Shown in pieces: positions 49,542 to 57,420 of a stretch of DNA of 57,420 nucleotides (its first letter is position 1; each line of letters starts with the position of its first letter). Source of the stretch: Clostridia bacterium (lineage in GTDB: Bacteria; Bacillota; Clostridia; Oscillospirales; Acutalibacteraceae); contig JAFZUV010000006.1 of the NCBI GenBank assembly GCA_017618135.1, positions 1 through 57,420 on the forward strand. The letters are read 5' to 3'. The notes under the pieces are model-generated. The model was given only the letters and a program-made list of their open reading frames with translations. It had not been told where the DNA came from and made no database searches. Position numbers and translations under genes: made by a program.

Positions 49542-50321
49542 TTGAAAATAGGCGTTTCCACATCCTGCCTTTATCCGCTTGAAACCGAAAAATCGTTGTT
49601 AAGCGTTGCAAAGGCGGGCGTTAAGACAACTGAGATATTTTTTAACGCTAACTGTGAGCTTGATAAAAGCTTTGTCTCTGAATTAAAGTCAATAGCCGCC
49701 GCATACGGCGTGTCGGTGCTGTCGGTTCATCCTACGATGTCTTTAGCGGAGTCATTTATGCTTTTTTCATCATACCAACGCAGATATGATGAAGGGATAT
49801 CACAGTATAAAAGATATGCGGAGATAGCGAATGAGCTTGGAGCAAAATATATAATTATGCACGGCGGAAAGCCAAACAGCGCACTTGATAATGAAGGCTA
49901 TTTTTGTCGATTTGCCGGTATTGCGCAATCAGTGCGTGAAAACGGTGCCACGCTTTTGCAGGAAAATGTCGTAAATTTCAGGGCGGGAAGCTTTGCGGTT
50001 CTTGAAAAAATGAAAAATTATTTAGGTGAAAGCGCCGCTTTTTGCCTCGATATCAAGCAGTGTATAAGGGGTGGATATTCTCCGTTCGATACTGTTAAAA
50101 TGCTTAAAAACAGCGTAAAACATATTCACATAAGCGATAATTCAGCGGATAACGATTGTATGCTTCCTACCAAGGGTAATTTTGATTTTAACGGGTTTTT
50201 TGAGCTTTGCGAAAAGGTTGGATATAAAGGCGACGCAGTTATTGAAGTTTATCGTGACGCTTTTAATGAAGAAAGCGAGCTTTACACATCCTATAAAAAT
50301 CTTATGAAAAGTTTAAAATAA
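49542..50321 (+). CDS. Sugar phosphate isomerase/epimerase-like TIM barrel
   Basis: A 259-residue protein of the xylose isomerase-like TIM barrel superfamily (AP_endonuc_2 type). It opens KIGVSTSCLYPLE, and has TTEIFFN, VSVLSVHPT, GAKYIIMHGGK, LLQENVV, FCLDIKQC, VKHIHISDN and AVIEVY, with Glu, Asp, His and Glu at the usual metal positions of the barrel. Relatives act on sugars, inositols or hydroxypyruvate, so the substrate is unknown. I choose the TTG at 49,542: GGAGG lies six bases upstream and two bases separate it from the rqcH stop. The longer frame from 49,455 lies inside rqcH. It closes the purA run, and the 5S rRNA promoter begins 3 bp after its stop codon. Confidence 0.82.
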   Translation: MKIGVSTSCLYPLETEKSLLSVAKAGVKTTEIFFNANCELDKSFVSELKSIAAAYGVSVLSVHPTMSLAESFMLFSSYQRRYDEGISQYKRYAEIANELGAKYIIMHGGKPNSALDNEGYFCRFAGIAQSVRENGATLLQENVVNFRAGSFAVLEKMKNYLGESAAFCLDIKQCIRGGYSPFDTVKMLKNSVKHIHISDNSADNDCMLPTKGNFDFNGFFELCEKVGYKGDAVIEVYRDAFNEESELYTSYKNLMKSLK

Positions 50322-50324
50322 CAC

Positions 50325-50353
50325 TTGACAAATAAAATATTATGTAGTATAAT
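50325..50353 (+). promoter_or_regulatory. Perfect consensus promoter of the 5S rRNA gene
   Basis: TTGACA (50,325-50,330) and TATAAT (50,348-50,353) are both exact and exactly 17 bp apart. This is the strongest promoter in the window, as expected for stable RNA. A small GCTGT/ACAGC stem (50,360-50,375) lies in the precursor between it and the mature 5S. Confidence 0.9.
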
Positions 50354-50377
50354 CGCCTTGCTGTCAAAAAACAGCGA

Positions 50378-50494
<117 letters not shown>

Positions 50495-50500
50495 TAAAAA

Positions 50501-50527
50501 GCGCTCGTCTTATGGCGAGCGTTTTTT
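50501..50527 (+). terminator. Terminator of the 5S rRNA gene
   Basis: CGCTCG (50,503-50,508) pairs with CGAGCG (50,517-50,522), extended by a G-T pair and A/T pairs, and is followed by a run of seven T. It begins 6 nt after the 5S 3' end, so the mature end must be cut from a short precursor. Confidence 0.85.
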
Positions 50528-50531
50528 TATG

Positions 50532-50560
50532 TTTACAAATCGGTAATTTGTTGTTATAAT
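50532..50560 (+). promoter_or_regulatory. Promoter of dnaD-dnaC
   Basis: TTTACA (50,532-50,537) and TATAAT (50,555-50,560) are 17 bp apart, directly after the 5S terminator. The AAGGAGG ribosome site of the first gene follows at about 50,578. Confidence 0.7.
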
Positions 50561-50591
50561 ATTTAAACCGATGCTTTAAGGAGGTAGTTTT

Positions 50592-51509
50592 ATGGAATTT
50601 TCGCTTGACTTTAAAAGTATGTCGTCTTCTTTTCCAATCCCTTGCGATGTAGCCGATAAATACATAAAGCTTGCCTCCGGTGAGCAGTTAAAGGTTTTGC
50701 TTCTGGTTATGCGTGATTTATCCAATAAAATCAGCGCGAAGGATATTGCCGAAAAAATCGGTATAAGTGAAATTTCTGCTGAGGATGCATTACTTTTTTG
50801 GGTGCGTTGCGGCATACTGAAAAAGGAAAACAGTGAACCGGAAAAGAAAGATAAAAATATTATGATAAGTGCGGAATTACCTACGAGAGAGGATGTAATA
50901 GCCCGCGGTATGGAGGATGACAAAATTCGCCTTCTTTTGCGTGAGGCACAACTTAAATTCGGCAGAAATCTCAAAAACAATGAGAGTCGGCTTCTGGTTT
51001 CGCTTTATGATGATTACGGTATGGATGTATCGGTAATACTGTTGCTTTTACAGCACGCGGTAGCTGAAAACAAAGCCAATCTTTCAAATATTCGCTCCAT
51101 TGCGGTAAAATGGATTAAAGCTGATGTTCGATCGGTGCGTGACGGAGAAAAGATGATTGCCGATGAGGCAAGAGGAAAACTGGCATTCAGCGTTGTCCGA
51201 AAAACTTTTGGTATTGAACAACGGCTTCCGAGTGAAAAGGAAATATTCCTTTCAAACCTTTGGGTAAACGAGTGGGGAATGTCTGCGGAGATGCTGAAGG
51301 CCGCATATGATGCCTGTGTTGACCAAAAGGCAAAGGTTTCATTCGCTTATATAGGTAAAATACTTGAAAAATGGCATTCGGCGGGGTATCAGACAAAAGA
51401 GGATATTAAAGTTGATAACAATAACCGTGCCGCAAAGCGGCAGAGCGTTGCCAACGATTTTGCGGGCTTTGATTTAGACGCTTTTGAGGCAAAGCTTAAC
51501 AGCGATTAG
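50592..51509 (+). CDS. DnaD-domain primosome protein
   Basis: A 305-residue protein of the DnaD/DnaB (Bacillota) primosome family, which helps load the replicative helicase at oriC or stalled forks. Residues about 1-80 look like a winged helix (LLLVMRDLSNKISAKDIAEKIGISEISAEDALLFWVRCG). Residues about 110-190 and 210-280 look like DnaD C-terminal modules: RLLVSLYDDYGMDVSVILLLL with NIRSIAVKWIK, then a second similar unit NEWGMSAEMLKAAYDACV with FAYIGKILEKWHSAG. The ribosome site AAGGAGG is strong. The DnaC-like loader follows 11 bp later, a frequent pair in Clostridia. Its place in replication is well supported by family and partner. Confidence 0.88.
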   Translation: MEFSLDFKSMSSSFPIPCDVADKYIKLASGEQLKVLLLVMRDLSNKISAKDIAEKIGISEISAEDALLFWVRCGILKKENSEPEKKDKNIMISAELPTREDVIARGMEDDKIRLLLREAQLKFGRNLKNNESRLLVSLYDDYGMDVSVILLLLQHAVAENKANLSNIRSIAVKWIKADVRSVRDGEKMIADEARGKLAFSVVRKTFGIEQRLPSEKEIFLSNLWVNEWGMSAEMLKAAYDACVDQKAKVSFAYIGKILEKWHSAGYQTKEDIKVDNNNRAAKRQSVANDFAGFDLDAFEAKLNSD

Positions 51510-51520
51510 GAGGGATGGCA

Positions 51521-52477
51521 GTGACAAGAAAAGAGTGCTATAATATTTGCCTTGAAAATAAACAAAGCTTGCTTTCAAGACAAATTGCGGCAAGGGAAAG
51601 CGCGCTGTCGCGCCTTGAGGAGAATAATCCGCGTTTTGCCGAAATTAAAAGATTGATGTCAACTTTAGGTGCAAAAATTGCCATAACAGCAATTTCCGGC
51701 GATAGAGGTAAGCTGAAAGACATGGAAAAAACTCTGTTCGAGTTAAGCAAAGAGAAAAAAGAAATAATCAAGTCTGCCGGAATTGAAGAAATTAAATATG
51801 ACTGTGAAAAATGCCGGGACACAGGGTATTATGGCGGAAAAGTATGCGATTGTATAAAAACAGCCGCTACAAAATTTTATATAACAGAGCTTTCTAAAAT
51901 CGCGCCGGTTGAGAGCTGCCGGTTTGAAACCTTTGATTTAAGCTTCTATCCCGATACCGAAACGGAGGGCGGAAATCCCAAAAAGCGTATGACCGCTATA
52001 TTTAAGCTTTGCAAAGAGTATACCATAAAGTTTAACCCTTTAAGCTCTGAAAGTCTGTTGTTTACAGGTAATACCGGGCTTGGTAAGACTCATCTGTCGC
52101 TTGCAATAGCTTATGAGCTGTTGCTTAAAGGATATAATGTTATATACGGAAGTGCGTACAATATGTTTGCAAAAATGGAAAGCGAGCATTTTGGTGAGCA
52201 TAGCGACAAAGCATATCTTGAAGCGGTTGATTGTGACTTGCTTATTATTGATGACTTGGGCGGAGAGTTTGTTTCGCCCTACATTCAGAGCTTGGTTTAT
52301 AACATAGTCAACACCCGTCTTTTAGCTCGTAAACCCACAATAATTAACACAAATTTGTCTATGGCGGAAATCAACCGTATATATACCCCTCGTGTTGCTT
52401 CAAGACTATTAGGCGAGTATAATGCAAAAAGATTTTTGGGAAATGACATCAGGCAGCAGAAAAGTGCTGCAAGATAA
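51521..52477 (+). CDS. DnaC/DnaI-type helicase loader ATPase
   Basis: An AAA+ ATPase of about 318 residues that places the replicative helicase on DNA. An N-terminal coiled helix (about 1-90) is followed by a zinc-binding segment CEKCRDTGYYGGKVCDC near 98. The AAA+ core then shows GNTGLGKTHLS (Walker A) near 188, LLIIDDLGGEF (Walker B) near 244, and the arginine-bearing PRVASRLLG near the end. The ATG at 51,515 lies directly against the ribosome site AGGAGG, too close to be used. The GTG at 51,521 has a normal 7-base gap and gives MTRKECYNICLENK, so I take it as the start. It is co-transcribed with the dnaD-like gene. No clear terminator follows. Confidence 0.9.
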   Translation: MTRKECYNICLENKQSLLSRQIAARESALSRLEENNPRFAEIKRLMSTLGAKIAITAISGDRGKLKDMEKTLFELSKEKKEIIKSAGIEEIKYDCEKCRDTGYYGGKVCDCIKTAATKFYITELSKIAPVESCRFETFDLSFYPDTETEGGNPKKRMTAIFKLCKEYTIKFNPLSSESLLFTGNTGLGKTHLSLAIAYELLLKGYNVIYGSAYNMFAKMESEHFGEHSDKAYLEAVDCDLLIIDDLGGEFVSPYIQSLVYNIVNTRLLARKPTIINTNLSMAEINRIYTPRVASRLLGEYNAKRFLGNDIRQQKSAAR

Positions 52478-52915
52478 ACTCTTACAGCAAGGAAACATAT
52501 TATAAAATAACGATTTTTCAAAATTGCACTGAGAACTTTTTTGTTTTTGGTGCTTTTTTGTCTGAAAAAGCAAAAAAAACGCCAAAATCGCAAAAATATA
52601 ATAAAAATGCGCAAAAATATAGTATACAAACTTTTGTTGATTGTGTATAATAAACTTGCAAATTTGTGTAATGTATTTTACAAATTAACAGATTCCGGAT
52701 TTTTGAAAAATTGAATTGAACTTAAAAGAATAAAAGAATAAGAGCTGTCGGCGATAGGTGCAAAAAAACACATAAAGGGTAATGTGTCACCGGGTTTGTC
52801 TTTGTGTATCCTTTTCGTGCTGTGGCTCTGCTCATTTTATTTCTTAATATACTATATTATATATTATATATTTGCATTTTACTTGAGATTTTACTTTCGG
52901 AGTGGAGGCGTAGTG
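52478..52915 (+). other. 438-bp AT-rich control region without a gene
   Basis: The gap between the replication genes and the sugar-transport genes holds a weak TGCTTTTT/AAAAAGCA stem (52,551-52,572), phased A-tracts, a direct repeat, a promoter and an inverted repeat (listed separately), and then about 230 nt of leader before the permease. The permease frame stays open leftward to 52,784, but those codons read as hydrophobic AT-rich noise with no ribosome site. CACAT/ATGTG (about 52,770-52,787) could form a small leader stem. I see no riboswitch I can name. Confidence 0.5.
52565..52686 (+). promoter_or_regulatory. Curved-DNA promoter with direct and inverted repeats
   Basis: Six A-tracts centred near 52,567, 52,576, 52,586, 52,594, 52,605 and 52,615 are spaced 8.5-11 bp apart, as in bent DNA. 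Within them CGCAAAAATATA occurs twice (52,589 and 52,610), 21 bp or two helix turns apart. Directly after are TATACA (52,623-52,628) and TATAAT (52,646-52,651), 17 bp apart. AATTTGT (52,661-52,667) and its complement ACAAATT (52,680-52,686) follow at the start of the transcript. This fits an activated and repressed promoter for the transport genes; the roles are inferred. Confidence 0.5.
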
Positions 52916-53866
52916 ATGCCGAATATCAACAAGTATAAACTTAAACGCCGTGTGGTGTGGGATGTTGCGAGTCTTTGCAGATACCTGGTTTTGATTGCTT
53001 TCGCGTACATACTTTTCTATCCTTTCCTTTTTATGGCGATCAATTCTTTTAAGACTACTGCGGATTGGCTTGATCCCACAGTTCAGTGGGTGCCCAAGAG
53101 TCTGTCTCTCAAAAATTTCAAGATATCTTTTGAGGCTCTTGATTATGTGCGTTCGATTTCAAGCACATTTTTAAATCAGGTTGCGGCGTCCCTGATATCA
53201 TTCTTTACCTGTGCGGTTGTCGGATACGGTCTTGCGAGATTTGAGTTTCGCGGCAAAAAGCTTCTGATAGGTTTTATGATACTCTGTATCCTCATACCTG
53301 ATCCTATGGTAATGATTGCGAGCTACGATAATTTCCGTCACCTTGATTTTCTTGGAATTTTAGGTTTGCTTTCAAAGCTCGTTGGTCGGGAGCTGCGCCC
53401 GAGTGTTCTCGATACGCCGCTTGTGTTCTGGCTTACATCGCTGTTTTCTGTGGGTCTTAAGAACGGCTTGTTCATCTACATATACATGCAATTTTTCAAA
53501 GGTCTGCCCAAAGAGCTTGAGGAGGCGGCATGGATGGATGGCGCCGGTCCCTGGAAAACCTTCTTAAAGATAGTTCTGCCATCATCCGGTGCGGCGGCTA
53601 TAACCGTTCTTGTGTTTGCTGTGGTATGGTATTGGAACGATTACTATCAAGCTCAGATATATCTTTCCGGCAATTACCCCGTAAGTGTGGTGCTTGCGAA
53701 CTTTACGAGCAATCTTACTTCCGAGATAACCAAGAAATTTACTTTTTCACTCGGCTCTCTCATAATAACAAGTTGTTTCCTGTCAATTTTACCGTTGCTT
53801 GCATATTTCCTTTTTATGCAGCGCAAATTTGTTCAAAGTATTTCCACCAGCGGTATCGTTGGTTAA
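52916..53866 (+). CDS. Carbohydrate ABC transporter permease (MalG/CUT1 type)
   Basis: A 316-residue inner-membrane permease of the CUT1 family (MalG/LacG-like), which imports oligosaccharides with a solute-binding protein, a second permease and an ATPase. About six helices are visible, along with the family segments INSFKTTADW and QFFKGLPKELEEAAWMDGAG, the EAA loop that docks the ATPase. KFVQSISTSGIVG at the C-terminus matches the usual MalG tail (GxxxGAVKG-like). The ATG at 52,916 has GGAGG seven bases before it; upstream codons in frame are not convincing. The usual partner permease (MalF type) and the MsmK-type ATPase are absent from the window. The solute-binding protein follows 19 bp later. 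Confidence 0.9.
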   Translation: MPNINKYKLKRRVVWDVASLCRYLVLIAFAYILFYPFLFMAINSFKTTADWLDPTVQWVPKSLSLKNFKISFEALDYVRSISSTFLNQVAASLISFFTCAVVGYGLARFEFRGKKLLIGFMILCILIPDPMVMIASYDNFRHLDFLGILGLLSKLVGRELRPSVLDTPLVFWLTSLFSVGLKNGLFIYIYMQFFKGLPKELEEAAWMDGAGPWKTFLKIVLPSSGAAAITVLVFAVVWYWNDYYQAQIYLSGNYPVSVVLANFTSNLTSEITKKFTFSLGSLIITSCFLSILPLLAYFLFMQRKFVQSISTSGIVG

Positions 53867-53885
53867 GAATTTAGGAGGAATCATT

Positions 53886-55385
53886 ATGAAAAACTACCTT
53901 ACAAAAAGCAATTTAAGCAAACTGTTATGTTTATTGCTTTGTCTTGCGCTTGCTTTATCCATTACTGCGTGCGGCAAGGCCAAAACATCGTCTTTCACCC
54001 TTGACGATGACGAGTCTTGGGATATAGAAGATGATAGCGATATCGGTCTTACTGACGAGGGAGCCGATGCTTCCGAAGCTACCAAGAGCGGCAAGTCAAA
54101 AAGCTCTAAGAGTACAAATAGCAGTAAGAGCGGAAAATCCAAAGATGCCGTTACCGCTGCCGCGGTATCCAATGCAGATGCTATGAGCCTTGATCAGCTC
54201 GCGGCAAGCATCCCCGCAGAGCTTAAAGGCAAAACATTTACCGTATTTTCATGGAACCCGGTAACCGATGTTACCGATGCCGATAAGGTAGTAAAGAAAT
54301 TTGAATCCGCTACCGGTATCAAGGTAAAGTGGACCAAGGGCAATTATGAAACATACAACACTAAGATTGCCGCTTTGCAGAATGCCGGCAAGGCGCCGGA
54401 TCTTATCCGTTATATTTCACCGGATCCTTCGAGAATGTATCTCTGCCAGAGTCTTGAAGACGCTACAGGTTACGATTTTAAAGGCGCTATCTGGGATGAA
54501 CGCGTTATGAGTGCTTATTCATATAACGGTAAACATTATGCCGCTAACCTTAAAAATACTTTCAATCAGCAGCCGACAGTCGTTATGTATAAGCCTTCAA
54601 TGATAAGCAGATACAAGCTTGAAGATCCTTATACCCTTTGGAAGAGCGGTCAGTGGACCTATGAGAAATTCAAGGAAATGTGCAGGTCATTTAAATCACA
54701 GGTAGGTCGCCCCGCATGGATGACTTCGAGGCAGATAGATCTTTTATGGCTCAACGATATTGACCTTATAACCTTTGACGGTACAAAATATATAAACAAC
54801 TTAAAGAGCCCCGCTGTTATCTCCGGCTTGCAGGAAGTAGTAGGTAATAAAGGTGAACTTTGCCCTGAGGCGGCTTCGGAAAGCGATAAGTTTGAAAACG
54901 GCACCTACCTCTTCTTTACCAGTAATATACTTGCCCTGCGCAGAACCGATTTCCACTTTACTGAGTCTAAGGCTAATAATGATATTGAGTGCGTACCTTT
55001 CCCGACTCAGGCCGGCAAGACCTATTACACTAACTTCCAGGAATTTGAGGCTTTCGGCGTACCTAAGGGTTCTAAATGCGGTGCTGCGGCATACTACTTC
55101 CTTCGCTGGTATGCTAATGCTGATAATTATGATGCAAAAACCTTCTTCAACAGTGAGAAGATACTTGAAACCTACAATTATCTTATGAGTCAGAAAAATT
55201 ATAACTATAATGTTGACCGCTTGATTACTGCGGCGGCCGGCACAGCACTTGGCGATATTGATAAAATGGTAAGGACCGGTGAAATGACAGCCGCTCAGGT
55301 TGAAACAAAACTTGATTCTGTTTCTCCGTTCTTTAATAAGGCTGTTAAACAAGCTAATGATACACTTGCCAAGTTTGACAAGTAA
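53886..55385 (+). CDS. Extracellular solute-binding lipoprotein (family 1)
   Basis: A lipoprotein of 499 residues that would capture a sugar for the permease encoded just before. The signal peptide ends in the lipobox ITAC with Cys29. An unusual linker follows: an acidic part (DDDESWDIEDDSD), then a Ser/Lys-rich part to about residue 95. The binding domain starts near 115 (KTFTVFSWNP) and shows KKFESATGIKVKW, NAGKAPDLIRY, TYENFKEMC-like and YYFLRWYAN segments normal for family 1 binding proteins. The open frame begins inside the permease gene, but AGGAGG lies before the ATG at 53,886. Ligand unknown; plant or host polysaccharide fragments are likely given the beta-helix protein next door. Confidence 0.9.
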   Translation: MKNYLTKSNLSKLLCLLLCLALALSITACGKAKTSSFTLDDDESWDIEDDSDIGLTDEGADASEATKSGKSKSSKSTNSSKSGKSKDAVTAAAVSNADAMSLDQLAASIPAELKGKTFTVFSWNPVTDVTDADKVVKKFESATGIKVKWTKGNYETYNTKIAALQNAGKAPDLIRYISPDPSRMYLCQSLEDATGYDFKGAIWDERVMSAYSYNGKHYAANLKNTFNQQPTVVMYKPSMISRYKLEDPYTLWKSGQWTYEKFKEMCRSFKSQVGRPAWMTSRQIDLLWLNDIDLITFDGTKYINNLKSPAVISGLQEVVGNKGELCPEAASESDKFENGTYLFFTSNILALRRTDFHFTESKANNDIECVPFPTQAGKTYYTNFQEFEAFGVPKGSKCGAAAYYFLRWYANADNYDAKTFFNSEKILETYNYLMSQKNYNYNVDRLITAAAGTALGDIDKMVRTGEMTAAQVETKLDSVSPFFNKAVKQANDTLAKFDK

Positions 55386-55400
55386 CCTTTAAAGGAGCGA

Positions 55401-57233
55401 ATGATGAAAAGAATACTCGCATTACTGCTTGTTCTTTGTATATTGCTGGCGTGTTGCGGTTGTAAGCTCTTCGGTGGCAAGTCTGCAAAAAAGACTTCTT
55501 CAAAGAAAAACCCCTCATCTCAGTCAGATGTTTTACCTGATGAGGATGAATGGGATGAAGACGCTGATTCCGAAGATAAAGACAATTCTTCGGGTGATGC
55601 TTCCGACTCGTCCAAAAAATCCGGTAAAGGTTCGGTTGAAGTCGGCGGTACCGCCTTCAAATCGGCAATAGAGCTTGAAGAGGAAGATTCAAGCGATAAT
55701 TTACCGCAGAGCGTCGAATCGGGAACATCGGTTAGTACGCTTAAAACTCCTTGGGATAAAGTTACGCTTTCGCATTTGAACGGTAGTAGTGACGCCGAAG
55801 CTGAGGCTATGCGCAATAGCGTGCTTGGCAGTGGCAATACAGCTGATATTTATCCCGTAACAGGTACTAAATATTATGTATCTCCGGGCGGGGATGACGC
55901 AAACGACGGTACATCTCCTTCATCAGCAATCAAAACCACAGACGCTATAGTGACTAAATTAAATCTTAAAGCCGGTGACGCCGTGCTCTTTGAGCGCGGC
56001 GGCGTATGGCGGCTTTCCAAGGCGATAAAGTGTAAGGAAGGAGTTGCTTACGGTTCTTACGGAACCGGAGAAAAACCCGCTTTTTACGGTTCGCCGCGGA
56101 ACTATGCCGATAAAAAATACTGGACCGCTTCCAACCTTAAAAATGTTTGGAAATTAAGCATCAGTGATATTGATATAGGTCTTATGGTATTTGATCACGG
56201 TGAGATGGTGGGATACAAGACCACTAAAGGCTTGTTGTCTCTCTCTAAGAACGGCGATTTTTACTATAATCGCGCGCAGAGTACACTGTATATTTATTGC
56301 GATAAAGGCAATCCCGGTAAGGCGTATAAGGATATCGAGGTTTGCCTTAATAAGGCGGCGTTTGATATCACTCGTGTTTCCGGTGTTACCGTTGATAATA
56401 TTAAAATCAAGTATTTCGGTAAATTCGGTGTTGATTTAGAGGCGGCAGATAATACAAAAGTCTCAAATTGTGAGATTGGTTTTATTGGCGGTGCTTCGCA
56501 GAATTCAACCACCAGACTCGGTAATGCTATTCAGATGTGGCAGGGATGTGACGGTCACATTGTTGAGAACTGCTGGGTATACCAGATATATGATACCGGT
56601 ATTACTTTCCAGGGCAATTCTATTGATCCCAACGCCAGGAGACTTGAGGGTACCCATGACGAGGATTACAAGAATATTATTTACCGCAATAATCTCATAG
56701 AGTACTGCGCACTATCAATAGAGCTTTGGCACGGCAATCATAACGACGGTCTGTCCGGTAATAACCATAAGAGCTATGATTATACCGACGCGGTACTGGA
56801 CAATATTCACATTGAGAATAATATAAGCCGCTTTGCGGGTTACGGCTGGTCGTCCTTTGCGGGACAGAGACCCGATCCGCACGGCGAACACCTTATAATG
56901 TATGCTCATGCTTTTCCGTATGCAAATAATGTATACATTGAAAACAATATATTTGACTTATGCGATGCGTGGATCTGTCGCTGGCAATTCACTACAAACT
57001 ATAAAGAAGATACCAATGATGCGACATGCAAAAAGATAAATGGTGTTATTCAGCCGATAGTCAATAAAAACGGTATATGGACTATCAGAAACAATACCTA
57101 CTATCACGGTAAGAACAGAACAGGCGGTCTGAACTGGTATGGCTATCAAAAAACAGGCTCGGGTCAAACAGCTCTGAACAGCGCAATCAGTTCCTTTGAT
57201 TCAAGTCCTAAAAATGTTGTTTGGGTAGATTAA
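55401..57233 (+). CDS. Right-handed beta-helix lipoprotein
   Basis: A 610-residue exported lipoprotein. The signal peptide ends LLACCGC, with Cys18 the probable lipid site. A Lys/Ser and Asp/Glu linker (DEDEWDEDADSED) runs to about 150. The domain then opens YYVSPGGDDANDGTSP near 158, the usual entry of parallel beta-helix proteins, with AVLFERGGVWR, VDNIKIKYFGKFGVDL, NCWVYQIYDTGITFQGN, IIYRNNLIEYCALSIELW and VYIENNIF as successive coils. Such folds carry polysaccharide lyases and hydrolases, and also inactive binders. No catalytic triad is obvious to me. It follows the solute-binding protein by 15 bp, with AAAGGAG before the ATG. A cell-bound enzyme or binder that works with the sugar importer is the likely role. 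Confidence 0.85.
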   Translation: MMKRILALLLVLCILLACCGCKLFGGKSAKKTSSKKNPSSQSDVLPDEDEWDEDADSEDKDNSSGDASDSSKKSGKGSVEVGGTAFKSAIELEEEDSSDNLPQSVESGTSVSTLKTPWDKVTLSHLNGSSDAEAEAMRNSVLGSGNTADIYPVTGTKYYVSPGGDDANDGTSPSSAIKTTDAIVTKLNLKAGDAVLFERGGVWRLSKAIKCKEGVAYGSYGTGEKPAFYGSPRNYADKKYWTASNLKNVWKLSISDIDIGLMVFDHGEMVGYKTTKGLLSLSKNGDFYYNRAQSTLYIYCDKGNPGKAYKDIEVCLNKAAFDITRVSGVTVDNIKIKYFGKFGVDLEAADNTKVSNCEIGFIGGASQNSTTRLGNAIQMWQGCDGHIVENCWVYQIYDTGITFQGNSIDPNARRLEGTHDEDYKNIIYRNNLIEYCALSIELWHGNHNDGLSGNNHKSYDYTDAVLDNIHIENNISRFAGYGWSSFAGQRPDPHGEHLIMYAHAFPYANNVYIENNIFDLCDAWICRWQFTTNYKEDTNDATCKKINGVIQPIVNKNGIWTIRNNTYYHGKNRTGGLNWYGYQKTGSGQTALNSAISSFDSSPKNVVWVD

Positions 57234-57278
57234 GAAACAACGGTTTGTTTCTAAAAATAAGTTTTGAGGTGGTTTTTT

Positions 57279-57420
57279 TTGAAAACTAAGAGACTATTGT
57301 CCGTAGTATTGACGCTGTGCATGGTATTCTCCATGTTCACGGTGTTAACGCTTACGGCGACCGTACCGGCGAGTGCGGAATCGGTTGAAACCGAGACGGC
57401 TATATTCATAGGCAGCACAA
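57279..57420 (+). CDS. Start of a secreted protein, cut by the window end
   Basis: A TTG start at 57,279 lies about seven bases after GAGGTGG. The 47 codons visible give a Lys/Arg-rich start, a hydrophobic core (LLSVVLTLCMVFSMFTVLTL) and a signal-peptidase site after VPASA, then ESVETETAIFIGST. The end of the gene lies outside the window, so the product cannot be named. It lies 45 bp after the beta-helix gene on the same strand, so it probably belongs to the same polysaccharide-related cluster. The gap between them shows no promoter. Confidence 0.7.
   Translation, partial: MKTKRLLSVVLTLCMVFSMFTVLTLTATVPASAESVETETAIFIGST

Noticed and set aside
52551-52572. Terminator after the dnaC-like gene
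   Set aside because: The TGCTTTTT/AAAAAGCA stem is A/T-only at its core, and what follows is an A-run, not a T-run, so it is a poor plus-strand terminator.
52784-52915. N-terminal extension of the MalG-type permease
   Set aside because: The extra 44 codons are AT-rich hydrophobic noise without a ribosome site. The ATG at 52,916 has GGAGG at the right distance and matches family length.
54801-55352. A 183-residue minus-strand frame inside the solute-binding protein gene
   Set aside because: Antisense shadow of a well-supported gene; no start site or recognisable domain.

Overview
The window looks like chromosomal DNA of a Bacillota species in class Clostridia, most likely an uncultured Oscillospiraceae/Ruminococcaceae-type gut or rumen anaerobe. 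The basis is marker content, not a database search: a type I dockerin on a huge secreted protein, PASTA Ser/Thr kinase, DnaD plus DnaC-type helicase loader, RqcH, TrmK, QueH, the GGGtGRT/Fe-S scaffold pair, a TagGH-type exporter, GGAGG ribosome binding sites, TTG/GTG starts and TTGACA/TATAAT promoters.

Region A (1-10,810) is a tight operon for Ser/Thr phospho-signalling. From one extended -10 promoter it encodes a tandem-FHA ABC ATPase, its separate ABC-2 permease, two PP2C phosphatases, a zinc-ribbon FHA protein, a zinc-ribbon kinase whose outside part resembles an extracellular solute-binding protein, a zinc-ribbon kinase with four PASTA repeats and a Tyr/Trp-rich tail, and a zinc-ribbon membrane protein. 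The layout suggests kinases that sense ligand or wall state, phosphatases that reset them, and FHA modules that pass the signal to an exporter. The first two genes resemble a split form of mycobacterial Rv1747. This is the best candidate for an undescribed system.

Region B (10,812-13,480) looks eroded. It holds an HD-hydrolase/adenylate-ligase chimera, a frameshifted acyltransferase, a TnpV-like remnant that cuts off the acyltransferase end, a 20-bp perfect hairpin and a REP/MITE-like array of GTGAAAT-bordered mini-hairpins.

Region C (13,480-38,670) is one uninterrupted gene for an 8,396-residue secreted protein: signal peptide, thousands of residues of beta-sandwich modules (chitobiase-C-like, FN3, CARDB, PKD), an all-helical insert of about 775 residues, and a C-terminal dockerin. 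It ends at a strong hairpin terminator convergent with queH.

Region D (38,748-52,477) is mostly housekeeping: queH, a MATE exporter, the Fe-S scaffold/GGGtGRT pair, a TagGH-like polysaccharide exporter (minus strand), the run purA-yhaM-DUF1858-trmK-rqcH-TIM barrel, a solitary 5S rRNA gene with a perfect consensus promoter, and dnaD-dnaC.

Region E (52,478-57,420) begins with phased A-tracts, a 12-bp direct repeat and an inverted repeat around a promoter. It continues with a MalG-type sugar permease, a solute-binding lipoprotein, a beta-helix lipoprotein and the start of another secreted protein that runs off the window. It looks like a polysaccharide-uptake locus, but no MalF-type permease or ATPase is present here.
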